A stretch of 64,000 nt of DNA from assembly GCF_900101115.1 (NCBI RefSeq), contig NZ_FNFU01000012.1:1-64000 (forward strand), read 5' to 3'. This document shows positions 25,623 to 33,512 of this stretch, piece after piece. The position numbers and the translations under genes were made by a program. Below the pieces are notes generated by a model. It was not told where the DNA came from and did no database searches. It saw only the letters and a list, made by a program, of their open reading frames with translations. Numbering within the stretch: the first letter of the stretch is position 1; each line of letters begins with the position of its first letter. Source of the DNA: Cryobacterium psychrotolerans (lineage in GTDB: Bacteria; Actinomycetota; Actinomycetes; Actinomycetales; Microbacteriaceae).

Positions 25623-25964
25623 GTGCTCTCCACCGAACTTCCCGTTGCTCAGCTGAAGGCCGAGCTCTTCAAGGCCCTGGGCCACCCGTTGCGAGTCCAG
25701 GTGCTCGAGCAGCTCGTCGGCGGCGAACGCTCCGTCGGCAGCCTGGCCGATGCGCTTGGCTCCGAGCTGTCGAGCCTGTCGCAGCAGCTCGGCGTGCTGC
25801 GCCGCGCGGGTGTCGTGACGACCCGGCGAGAGGGCAACACCATCTTTTACGCGCTGCGCGACCGGGACATGATCGACCTGCTCGAGGTTGCCAAGCGGAT
25901 GCTCGTCGCCAACCTGCAGGACTCGCACGCCCTGCTGCGCACGATGGAAAAGGACGCACGATGA
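25623..25964 (+). CDS. ArsR-family winged-helix repressor
   Basis: A 113-residue winged-helix regulator. The recognition region reads LFKALGHPLRVQVLEQLVGGERSVGSLADALGSELSSLSQQLGVLRRAGVVTTRREGNTIFYALRD. The Cys pair typical of arsenic or cadmium sensors is missing (no Cys at all), so the signal is probably not a thiophilic metal. The GTG at 25623 is preferred over the ATG one codon upstream, since the TATAAT box predicts transcription to begin there. Its stop overlaps the start of the SulP gene (ATGA), so it probably controls that transporter and itself. Confidence 0.88.
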   Translation: MLSTELPVAQLKAELFKALGHPLRVQVLEQLVGGERSVGSLADALGSELSSLSQQLGVLRRAGVVTTRREGNTIFYALRDRDMIDLLEVAKRMLVANLQDSHALLRTMEKDAR

Positions 25965-27643
25965 AGACGAAGGCGCTGCACGGACTGGCCTTCGCGCGGG
26001 GGCTCTTGCCGCAGCGCGCCGACTTCACCCTGATGCGCCGCTCGCCCGGGCGCGACCTGCTCGCCGGGCTCACCGTCGCCATCGTCGCCCTGCCCCTCGC
26101 CCTGGCCTTCGGGGTCGCTTCCGGGCTGGGGGCGACGGCGGGCCTCACGACGGCGGTCATCGCCGGCATCCTCGCCGCGGTGTTCGGCGGCAGCAACATC
26201 CAGGTCTCCGGTCCGACCGGGGCGATGACGGTCGTGCTCGTGCCCGTGGTGCACCAGTTCGGGGTGTCCGGCGTGCTCGAGGTGACGCTCATGGCCGGCG
26301 TCATCCTGCTCGTCCTGGCCCTCAGCGGCATCGGCCGATACGTGCGCTACCTGCCCGCCTCTCTGGTGGAGGGCTTCACCGCCGGCATCGCTGTGGTCAT
26401 CGCGCTGCAGCAGGTGCCCAACATGCTGGGCGTGGAACCGGGAGACGAGGAGAAGGTCTGGGCCCTCGCGTGGGACGCGGTCGTACGCTTCATGCAGGCG
26501 CCGGACCCGGTCGCCCCGCTCATCACCCTCGGCGTGGCCGGGGTCATCCTGGCCGGCGCCCGGTGGCGCCCGTCGCTTCCGCTTTCGCTGCTCGCCGTGG
26601 TGATCGTGACGGTGATCGCTGCCTACGGCCGGTCCGACCTCCCGGTCATCGGCGCGCTGCCGAGCGCGCTGACCGCCCCGGCCGCCGACTTCTTCGACCC
26701 GGCCATGCTCGCCGTTCTGCTGCCCTCGGCGCTGGCGATCGCAGCCCTGGCGGCCCTGGAGAGCCTGCTGAGCGCAACCGTAGCCGACGGGATGAGCGTG
26801 GGGGAGCGGCACAACCCCGACCGCGAGCTGTTCGGGCAGGGGATCGCCAACCTCGTCGTGCCGTTCTTCGGCGGAGTGCCGGCCACGGCCGCCATCGCCC
26901 GAACGGCCGTCAACGTGCGCAGCGGCGCCCGGTCCCGGCTCGCCGCGATCTCGCACTCGGTCGTGCTGCTCGTGGTCGTGCTGGTCGCGGGGTCGCTCGT
27001 GGGCTACGTGCCGCTGGCCGCCCTGGCCGGTGTGCTGCTGGCCACGACCATCCAGATGGTGCAGCTCGGCGCGATCCGCGCCATCATGAGGGCCACCCGC
27101 GGTGACGCCGTCGTGCTCGTGGTCACATTCGGTGTCACCGTCGCCATCGACCTGGTCACCGCGGTCGTGGTGGGGCTCGCGGCGGCGGCGCTGCTCGCCC
27201 TGCGAGAGGTTGCCCGCAGCGCCCGGGTCGAGCGGGTGCCGCTGGACACCGCGGACCACAGCGCAGAGGAACGCGAACTTCTCGCCGAGCACATCGTCGC
27301 CTACCGGTTCGACGGACCGCTGTTCTTCGGCGCGGCGCACCGCTTCCTGCTCGAGCTCACAGAGGTGAGCGCCGTGTCTGTGGTGATCCTCCGGATGAGC
27401 CGGGTCACCACCCTCGACGCGACCGGAGGCCTGATGCTCGATGACGTGATCACGCGCCTGGAGGCCAAGGGGATCGTGGTGCTCGTCTCCGGCGTCACCG
27501 ACGAGCACCGGGCGGTGCTCAGGCGACTCGGCGTCGCGCCGCACCTGCGTGAGCTGGGGCGGGTCTTCGCCGGCACCCCCGACGCGATTCGCTACGCCCG
27601 CACGCTGATTCCGCCGGCCCGGAAGCCACGCACCGCCGGCTGA
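25961..27643 (+). CDS. SulP-family inorganic anion transporter with STAS domain
   Basis: A 560-residue transporter of the SLC26/SulP family. About 11 hydrophobic helices run from residue 30 to 425, including the signature GLTVAIVALPLALAFGVASG and the ATAGLTTAVIAGILAAVFGGSNIQVSGPTGAM block, where anion-binding residues lie. A C-terminal STAS domain occupies about 445-545 (VVILRMSRVTTLDATGGLMLDDVI). Substrates in the family include sulfate, bicarbonate and other anions; none is assigned. It is translationally coupled to the ArsR gene. A carbonic anhydrase partner, frequent for bicarbonate carriers, is not adjacent. Confidence 0.92.
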   Translation: MKTKALHGLAFARGLLPQRADFTLMRRSPGRDLLAGLTVAIVALPLALAFGVASGLGATAGLTTAVIAGILAAVFGGSNIQVSGPTGAMTVVLVPVVHQFGVSGVLEVTLMAGVILLVLALSGIGRYVRYLPASLVEGFTAGIAVVIALQQVPNMLGVEPGDEEKVWALAWDAVVRFMQAPDPVAPLITLGVAGVILAGARWRPSLPLSLLAVVIVTVIAAYGRSDLPVIGALPSALTAPAADFFDPAMLAVLLPSALAIAALAALESLLSATVADGMSVGERHNPDRELFGQGIANLVVPFFGGVPATAAIARTAVNVRSGARSRLAAISHSVVLLVVVLVAGSLVGYVPLAALAGVLLATTIQMVQLGAIRAIMRATRGDAVVLVVTFGVTVAIDLVTAVVVGLAAAALLALREVARSARVERVPLDTADHSAEERELLAEHIVAYRFDGPLFFGAAHRFLLELTEVSAVSVVILRMSRVTTLDATGGLMLDDVITRLEAKGIVVLVSGVTDEHRAVLRRLGVAPHLRELGRVFAGTPDAIRYARTLIPPARKPRTAG

Positions 27644-27655
27644 GGGGTGCGCGGC

Positions 27656-28123
27656 TCAGGCGCCGTTGTCCTCGAGAATCGGTGTGATCCGGTACGGGAT
27701 CAGTTCGCCCATGGCGAGCGACGTCTCGGTGCGCTCGACGCCGTCGCAGGCGAGAATCGTGCCGTCGATGCGGAACAGGTCGTCGGCGTCCCGGCAGACC
27801 ACCCGCACGAGGAGGTCAGCCGGCCCGCTCATGCCGTGGGCCTGCACGATCTCCGGGATCAGGGCGAGGTCGACCACGATCTGGGACAGCCTTTTCTGTT
27901 GCACATGCACGGTGATGAACGCCGTCAGCTGGAAGCCGAGGACCACCGGATTGATGCGACGGTCGAAGCTCAGGAACGCGTTGGAGTCCTCGAGCCTGGC
28001 CATCCTCGCCTGCACGGTATTGCGGGAAAGGCCCAGCTTCTGCGCGAGAGCCACGAAGGTGCTGTTCGGGTCGTCGCAGAGAGCGGCAAGAAGCTGCGTG
28101 TCGGTTTTGTCCAGGCTGTGCAT
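27656..28123 (-). CDS. Lrp/AsnC-family transcriptional regulator
   Basis: A 155-residue feast/famine regulator. Residues 1-60 form the helix-turn-helix (LDKTDTQLLAALCDDPNSTFVALAQKLGLSRNTVQARMARLE) and 65-145 the ligand-binding RAM domain (AFITVHVQQKRLSQIVVDLALIPEIVQAHGMSGPADLLVRVV). The start is the ATG at 28123; the longer upstream frame lacks homology. It is transcribed away from the branched-chain oxoacid dehydrogenase operon with a 132-nt shared region, the arrangement of bkdR-type regulators, so it likely controls that operon in response to branched-chain amino acids (inference). Confidence 0.92.
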   Translation of the reverse strand: MHSLDKTDTQLLAALCDDPNSTFVALAQKLGLSRNTVQARMARLEDSNAFLSFDRRINPVVLGFQLTAFITVHVQQKRLSQIVVDLALIPEIVQAHGMSGPADLLVRVVCRDADDLFRIDGTILACDGVERTETSLAMGELIPYRITPILEDNGA

Positions 28124-28255
28124 AGTGCAAGACGTTAGCACGCGGCTCGCGCGCTGGATAGGGCAGTATGCACAATGGATTCGAATGGAGTTGTGCTTTG
28201 TGCCGCATGACTCTAGGCTCGGGTCAACTTTAGCAAGGACGCTAGGAGCGGTACT

Positions 28256-29353
28256 TTGGTTGATTTCCCCGCAGATTTCGTGCAATTACTCACTCCCGGC
28301 GGTGTCCGGTCGGCCATGGTCGACTACGACCCGTGGGTCGCCGACGTCACCGGCGAACAACTGGCGGCGATGTACGAAGACATGATCGTCGTTCGCCGCA
28401 TCGACACCGAAGCCACCGCGCTCCAGCGCCAGGGCGAGCTCGGCCTGTGGCCGCCGCTCCTCGGCCAGGAAGCCGCGCAGATCGGCTCGGCCCGCTCACT
28501 CCGCAGCGACGACTTCGTCTTCTCCAGCTACCGCGAGAACGCGGTCGCGTACTGCCGCGGCGTCGACTACACCGACATCCTCCGGGTGTGGCGCGGCTCC
28601 GCGCAGTCAGGCTGGAACCCGTTCGAGATCGGCATGGCGACCCCGGCGATCATCATCGGCGCGCAGACGCTCCACGCCACCGGCTGGGCGATGGGCGCCA
28701 AGTTCGACGGCTCCGACTCCGCCGCGATCACCTACTTCGGCGACGGCGCCACGAGCGAGGGCGACGTCAACGAGGCCATGGTCTTCGCCGCCAGCTTCCA
28801 GGTTCCGGTGATCTTCTTCTGCCAGAACAACCAGTGGGCCATCTCCGAGCCGGTCGCCCTGCAGGCCCACCGCAACATCGCCGACCGCGCTCCCGGGTTC
28901 GGCATCCCCAGCATCCGGGTCGACGGCAACGACGTGCTCGCGGTGATGGCAGCGACCCGCATCGCCCTCGACCGGGCACGCAACGGCGGGGGACCCACCT
29001 TCATCGAGGCCGTCACCTACCGGATGGGCCCGCACACCACCGCGGATGACCCCACCAAGTACCGCGAGACCGCCGAGCTCGAGGCGTGGAAGGCGAAGGA
29101 CCCGATCCTGCGCCTGCAGCGCCTGCTCGACTCGATGGGCCTCTTCACGCCCGAGCTGGAGGCGAAGACGCAGGCGAAGGCGGATGCCGTCGCCGCGGAA
29201 CTCCGCGCCGGCTGCATCGGGATGCCCGACCCCGCGCCGCTCACGGTCTTCGACCACGTCTACTCGACGCCGAACGCCACGCTGGACGGCCAGCGCGCCG
29301 AATACGCCGACTACCTCGCGAGCTTCGACGCCGCGGACGGGAGCAGCTCATGA
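28256..29353 (+). CDS. bkdA: Branched-chain 2-oxoacid dehydrogenase E1 component, alpha subunit
   Basis: A 365-residue thiamine-diphosphate enzyme subunit that decarboxylates branched-chain 2-oxoacids (from Leu, Ile, Val). The ThDP motif runs from GDGATSEGD (residues 162-170) to CQNNQWAIS (189-197). PPLLGQEAAQIGSARSL near 66 and FSSYRENAVAYCRG near 89 are typical of the heterotetrameric E1 group. The best start is the TTG at 28256 with AGGAG 7 nt upstream; no ATG fits the conserved N-terminus as well. Its last codons overlap the beta-subunit start. Pyruvate dehydrogenase is the alternative; the neighbouring leucine genes favour the branched-chain role. Confidence 0.88.
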   Translation: MVDFPADFVQLLTPGGVRSAMVDYDPWVADVTGEQLAAMYEDMIVVRRIDTEATALQRQGELGLWPPLLGQEAAQIGSARSLRSDDFVFSSYRENAVAYCRGVDYTDILRVWRGSAQSGWNPFEIGMATPAIIIGAQTLHATGWAMGAKFDGSDSAAITYFGDGATSEGDVNEAMVFAASFQVPVIFFCQNNQWAISEPVALQAHRNIADRAPGFGIPSIRVDGNDVLAVMAATRIALDRARNGGGPTFIEAVTYRMGPHTTADDPTKYRETAELEAWKAKDPILRLQRLLDSMGLFTPELEAKTQAKADAVAAELRAGCIGMPDPAPLTVFDHVYSTPNATLDGQRAEYADYLASFDAADGSSS

Positions 29354-30396
29354 GCATGACAACGCTGAAGACTCAGGACTCGATGACGACGAGCGCCGTG
29401 AAGACGACGACCGCCCTGGCAACGCCGACGACCCTGACGCTGGCCAAATCCATCACCGCGGCGCTCCGCCAGTCGATGCTGGACGACCCCAAGGTGGTGC
29501 TGCTCGGTGAGGACATCGGCGCTCTCGGCGGCGTTTTCCGGGTCACCGACGGGCTGCTCGCCGAGTTCGGCGCGAATCGCGTGATCGATACCCCGCTGGC
29601 CGAATCCGCCATCATCGGCACCGCCGTCGGCCTCGCCTACCGCGGCTACCGTCCGGTCTGCGAAATCCAGTTCGACGGCTTCATCTACCCGGGCTTCGAC
29701 CAGATCGTCAGCCAGGTCGCCAAGCTGCACTACCGCACCCAGGGAGCGGTGAAGATGCCGATCACGATCCGGGTGCCGTTCGGCGGGGGCATCGGCGCCG
29801 CCGAGCACCACTCCGAGTCGCCCGAGGCCTACTTCACCCATACCTCCGGGCTCCGCGTGATCTCCGTGTCCAACCCCCAGGATGCCTACAGCATGCTCCG
29901 CCAGGCCATCTCATTGGACGACCCGGTGCTCTACTTCGAGCCAAAGCGCCGGTACCACGTCAAGGGTGAGGTTTCCCCGGTGCTCGGCGAATCGATGGAG
30001 AAGGCGGTCATTGTCGCGCCGGGCACGGATGTCACGCTCGTGACCTACGGCCCGCTGGTGCCCACCGCCCGGGATGCCGCCCTCGCAGCCGCCGACGAAG
30101 GCGTCTCGGTCGAGGTCATCGACCTCCGCTCGCTTGCGCCGGTCGACTACGCGACGGTGGAGGCATCCGTTCGCAAGACCGGACGGCTCGTCGTCACCCA
30201 CGAGGCGGTCCGCTCCGGCGGCATCGGCGGCGAGATCATCGCCAGCATCACCGAACGCTGCTTCAACTATCTCGAGGCCGCCCCGGTGCGCGTCACCGGC
30301 TGGGACATTCCGTACCCGCCCGCGAAGCTCGAGAGCCACCACCTGCCAGACCTCGACCGCATGCTCGCCGGCGTCGACCGCGTGATGGGACGCTGA
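29350..30396 (+). CDS. bkdB: Branched-chain 2-oxoacid dehydrogenase E1 component, beta subunit
   Basis: A 348-residue partner of the alpha subunit, forming the alpha2-beta2 E1. After a Thr-rich N-terminal extension of about 27 residues comes the transketolase-like pyrimidine-binding domain with VVLLGEDIGALGGVFRVTDGL and DTPLAESAIIGTAVGLAYRG, then MPITIRVPFGGGIGAAEHHSES, and a C-terminal domain with VEVIDLRSLAPVDYATVEASVRKTGRLVVTHEA. The ATG at 29350 overlaps the previous stop, so translation is coupled. A GTG start for the E2 gene follows 2 nt after its stop. Confidence 0.9.
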   Translation: MSMTTLKTQDSMTTSAVKTTTALATPTTLTLAKSITAALRQSMLDDPKVVLLGEDIGALGGVFRVTDGLLAEFGANRVIDTPLAESAIIGTAVGLAYRGYRPVCEIQFDGFIYPGFDQIVSQVAKLHYRTQGAVKMPITIRVPFGGGIGAAEHHSESPEAYFTHTSGLRVISVSNPQDAYSMLRQAISLDDPVLYFEPKRRYHVKGEVSPVLGESMEKAVIVAPGTDVTLVTYGPLVPTARDAALAAADEGVSVEVIDLRSLAPVDYATVEASVRKTGRLVVTHEAVRSGGIGGEIIASITERCFNYLEAAPVRVTGWDIPYPPAKLESHHLPDLDRMLAGVDRVMGR

Positions 30397-30398
30397 AC

Positions 30399-31808
30399 GT
30401 GATCAAGGTTTTCAAGCTGCCCGACCTCGGTGAAGGACTCACAGAGTCGGAGATCGTGGCCTGGCACATCGCCCCTGGCGACACGGTCACCCTCAATCAG
30501 CACATCGCCGACGTGGAGACGGCCAAGGCCGTGGTCGAGCTCCCGTCTCCGTTCGCGGGCACCGTTTCCACGCTGCACCAGCCGACCGGTGTCGTCGTGC
30601 AGGTCGGCGAGGCGATCGTGTCGTTCGACGTTGAAGGCGCCGAGCCGGCCGCTGCCGCGCCGACTGCCGGGACGGATGTCCCTGCCGGTGTCCCTGCCGG
30701 TGTCGCCGCCCCGGCCGAGCCGGCGCAGGAGCGTGAGGCCGTGCTCGTCGGCTACGGCGCGTCGGTCGAACGCGGCGGACGCCCACAGCGGCGCGCGCGC
30801 CGCGGTGCCGCGCCGGCGCCCGCGGCCGCCATCGTCGTACCCGCGGCCGCCTCCGTTCGGGCCTCCGTTCCCGGCTCCGTTCCCGCCTCCGTTCCTGCAG
30901 GCGTCGGCGCCGTCGGCGCCGAACGCCCCCGCTCCACCCCGCCGGTGCGAGCCCTCGCCCGCGACCTGGGCATCGACCTCGCCCGTCTGACCGGCACCGG
31001 CCCCGACGGCCTGATCACCAGGGACGACGTGCGGGCGGGGGCCCTGACCGGCCCGGGCGCCGACGCGACCGTTCCGGCGATCGGCGCCGCGGCATCCGTT
31101 CCCGGCGCCCGGGAGAGCCGCACGCCGATCAAGAGCGTGCGCAAGCACACCGCTGCCGCCATGGTGCGGAGCGCGTTCACGGCGCCCCACGTCACGGAGT
31201 TCCTCACGGTCGACGTCACCCCGACGATGGAGCTGCTCGACTCGCTCAAACGCAACCGGGCCTTCGCCGACCAGCGGATCAACATCCTCACCGTCGTCGC
31301 GAAGGCGCTCTGCATCGCGGCATCACGGCACCCCTCGGTGAACACCCGCTGGGACGACGAGGCCGGCGAGATCGTGCAGTACCACTACGTGAACCTCGGC
31401 ATCGCCGCGGCAACACCGCGCGGGCTGCTCGTGCCGAACATCACGGACGCCGACGCGCTCGGCCTGACCGGCCTCTCCGCCGCTCTCGCCGCGCTCACCG
31501 ACGCGGCCAGGGCGGGAACGACCAGCCCGGCTGCGCTCAGCGGCGGCACGATCACGATCACCAACATCGGCGTCTTCGGGATCGACGCCGGCACGCCGAT
31601 CCTGAACCCGGGGGAGGCGGCCATCCTCGCGATGGGCGCGATCCGCCGCACGCCGTGGGAATACAAGGGCGAGATCGCGCTGCGCCAGGTCATGACGCTG
31701 AGCCTGTCCTTCGACCACCGCCTCGTCGACGGGGAGCAGGGGTCGAGGTTCCTCGCCGACATCGGGGCCATCCTGGCCGAGCCCGGCATGGTCCTCACGA
31801 TGGTGTAA
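30399..31808 (+). CDS. bkdC: Dihydrolipoamide acyltransferase (E2) of branched-chain oxoacid dehydrogenase
   Basis: A 469-residue E2 core enzyme. The lipoyl domain (residues 1-78) has the modified Lys43 in DVETAKAVVEL. An Ala/Pro/Val-rich linker follows, then the E1/E3-binding domain at about 183-218 (PPVRALARDLGIDLARLTGTGPDGLITRDDV), a second linker, and the catalytic domain from 240 with SFDHRLVDGEQG (His440, Asp444) at the end. The gene starts at GTG 30399. No dihydrolipoamide dehydrogenase (E3) gene is in the window, so E3 is presumably shared from elsewhere. Confidence 0.92.
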   Translation: MIKVFKLPDLGEGLTESEIVAWHIAPGDTVTLNQHIADVETAKAVVELPSPFAGTVSTLHQPTGVVVQVGEAIVSFDVEGAEPAAAAPTAGTDVPAGVPAGVAAPAEPAQEREAVLVGYGASVERGGRPQRRARRGAAPAPAAAIVVPAAASVRASVPGSVPASVPAGVGAVGAERPRSTPPVRALARDLGIDLARLTGTGPDGLITRDDVRAGALTGPGADATVPAIGAAASVPGARESRTPIKSVRKHTAAAMVRSAFTAPHVTEFLTVDVTPTMELLDSLKRNRAFADQRINILTVVAKALCIAASRHPSVNTRWDDEAGEIVQYHYVNLGIAAATPRGLLVPNITDADALGLTGLSAALAALTDAARAGTTSPAALSGGTITITNIGVFGIDAGTPILNPGEAAILAMGAIRRTPWEYKGEIALRQVMTLSLSFDHRLVDGEQGSRFLADIGAILAEPGMVLTMV

Positions 31809-31863
31809 TCCGCTCCACCCGTCCGCGCATCGCGGGTGGTGCTTCTGCGGCGCACGCCGCGTT

Positions 31864-31953
31864 CATAACTCCTCCAGATCGGCGGCCGTCGCCGTAACTG
31901 CCCCGGAATTTCGGGGTGTCGCGGCGCGGCGCGGACATTCCGGAGGAATTATG
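31864..31953. repeat. Dispersed palindrome, family B, copy 2
   Basis: Arms CATAACTCCTCCAGA (31864-31878) and TCCGGAGGAATTATG (31939-31953) pair with two wobble mismatches. Read on the minus strand it aligns with copy B1. The right arm contains the TAA stop (31949-31951) of the convergent HAD gene. Confidence 0.88.
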
Positions 31954-32740
31954 CGCGAAACCCGGATGCTGCCACCAGCGCCGGGAGCGACGCGATCGAG
32001 TCGATTTCGTGCACGGCCCGGATCGTGGCCCGCTCGACGGCCTGATCCGGGTACTTGCCCGTGCGCACCTGCACGGTCGTCGCCCCGGCCGCGTTGCCCA
32101 TCGCGATGTCGGTGGTCGCATCGTCGCCCGCTATCCACACCTCGTGCGGTTCGGCGCCGGCGGACTCCGCGGCGAGCCGCAGGAAATCCTGGGACGGCTT
32201 GCCGAGCAGCACGGCGGGCGACCCGCTGGAGTACTCGAGGGCGGCCACGATCGCGCCGGTGTCGATGTGGTCGCCGTCGGCCCGCTTGAAGTAGCGGCCG
32301 CGCTGCAGGGCGATGAGCTGCGCGCCGGCGCGGAGCGCGCGGAACGCCGCATCGAGCAGGGGGTAGCTGAGCGTGTCGCGCGCGTCGCCCGCGATCACAT
32401 GGGTGATCGGGTCGGAGTCCCGCCCGACGTACGGAGCGAAGGACTCAAGCAGCACGCTGGAGACGACCGGCAGCACGTTCACCGGCCCCGCGGCGGCGAG
32501 GTAGCGGCGGGCAGCGGTGACCGGGGTGAAGAGCTCGCCGGGGCGCACGTCGATCCCGCGGGCGTGCAGGTCGGAGACGATCAGCTCCTCGGGCCTGGAA
32601 TCGGTGTTGGTGAGGAAACGGATGACGCAGCCCAGCTCCCTGAGTTCCCGGATCGCCTCGCCCGCCCCGGCGACGGTCACGCCCGAGGAATAGATCGTGC
32701 CGTCGAGGTCGCACAGGATGGTTGCTCCGGAAGTGGCCAC
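31949..32740 (-). CDS. HAD-IIA family phosphatase (NagD/AraL-like)
   Basis: A 263-residue haloacid-dehalogenase-type phosphatase. Motif I is LCDLDGTIYSSG (nucleophile Asp11, Asp13), motif II RFLTNTDSRP near 43, and the C-terminal motif region ends with VWIAGDDATTDIAMGNAAGATTVQVRTGKY (motif IV). The cap domain between is of the IIA type, as in NagD and phosphoglycolate or nitrophenyl phosphatases. The substrate is unknown. The start is taken as GTG at 32740; an upstream GTG would add five residues. The stop codon lies inside the right arm of palindrome B2. Confidence 0.83.
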   Translation of the reverse strand: MATSGATILCDLDGTIYSSGVTVAGAGEAIRELRELGCVIRFLTNTDSRPEELIVSDLHARGIDVRPGELFTPVTAARRYLAAAGPVNVLPVVSSVLLESFAPYVGRDSDPITHVIAGDARDTLSYPLLDAAFRALRAGAQLIALQRGRYFKRADGDHIDTGAIVAALEYSSGSPAVLLGKPSQDFLRLAAESAGAEPHEVWIAGDDATTDIAMGNAAGATTVQVRTGKYPDQAVERATIRAVHEIDSIASLPALVAASGFRA

Positions 32741-32827
32741 GCCCCAGTGTTCCACCGCCCGTCCCTTTTCGGCTAGAGCCGGGCGCGGCCGGATGCCCTT
32801 GACCGGTCTCCGGAGGCGGGGGAGAGT

Positions 32828-33502
32828 ATGGGCATGAGCCACACCCGCACCCACGGCATCCTCGCTCCCGCCGACACCGAAGTCGCCATCGCCGGCAGCG
32901 CGTTCGTCCACCTCGACGGCAGCCTGCACGGCAGATACAAGACCGCGGATTTCGCATCCGCGCTTCGCCTGGTCGACAGGGTCGGCGAGGATGCCGAGGC
33001 GATGAACCACCACCCGGAGGTCAGGCTCGGCTACGGGACGGTCACCTTCCGCCTGCATTCGCATGACGCCGGCGGGGTCACCGCGCGGGACGTGAAGCTG
33101 GCCCGCCGGATCCAGGAACTCGCCGACGAACTCGGCGCGAGAAACGCGCACGCGGCCCCGGCCCGCTACGACATCGCCATCGATTGCACCGACGCCGACG
33201 TCATCCGCCCGTTCTGGATGGTCGGCCTCGGCTACAAGGAAGTCGTCGCCGAGGGGGAGCTCGAGCTGGTCGACCCGCACGGGAACGGGCCGCGGGTCTG
33301 GTTCCAGCACATGGAGATCGCCCGCACCGACCGCAACCGCATCCACATCGACGTGTACGTGCCCACCGCGGATGCCGAATCCAGGGTGCAGGAAATCGTC
33401 GACGTGGGTGGGATCCTCCTCACCGACGAGCACGCCCCGGACTGGTGGGTGCTGGCCGACGAGGAGGGCAACGAGCTCTGCGTCTGCACGGCGGCGAACT
33501 GA
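32828..33502 (+). CDS. Fusion of pterin-carbinolamine-dehydratase-like and VOC domains
   Basis: A 224-residue two-domain protein. Residues about 20-100 resemble 4a-hydroxytetrahydrobiopterin dehydratase (YKTADFASALRLVDRVGEDAEAMNHHPEVRLGYGTVTFRLHSHD, with the paired His of the active site); the usual Trp after HHPE is absent. Residues about 112-222 form a glyoxalase/VOC domain (YDIAIDCTDADVIRPFWMVGLGY ... DRNRIHIDVYV ... VLADEEGNELCVC). The combination is seen in some actinobacterial VOC proteins; its substrate is not known. The metallo-hydrolase gene follows after 10 nt, so the two are probably co-transcribed. Confidence 0.78.
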   Translation: MGMSHTRTHGILAPADTEVAIAGSAFVHLDGSLHGRYKTADFASALRLVDRVGEDAEAMNHHPEVRLGYGTVTFRLHSHDAGGVTARDVKLARRIQELADELGARNAHAAPARYDIAIDCTDADVIRPFWMVGLGYKEVVAEGELELVDPHGNGPRVWFQHMEIARTDRNRIHIDVYVPTADAESRVQEIVDVGGILLTDEHAPDWWVLADEEGNELCVCTAAN

Positions 33503-33512
33503 GCGGCGGCGT

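Noticed and set aside
28123-28285. Longer start of the Lrp/AsnC gene
   Set aside because: The 54 additional residues are unrelated to the family and would overlap the promoter and ribosome-binding site of the divergent E1 alpha gene.
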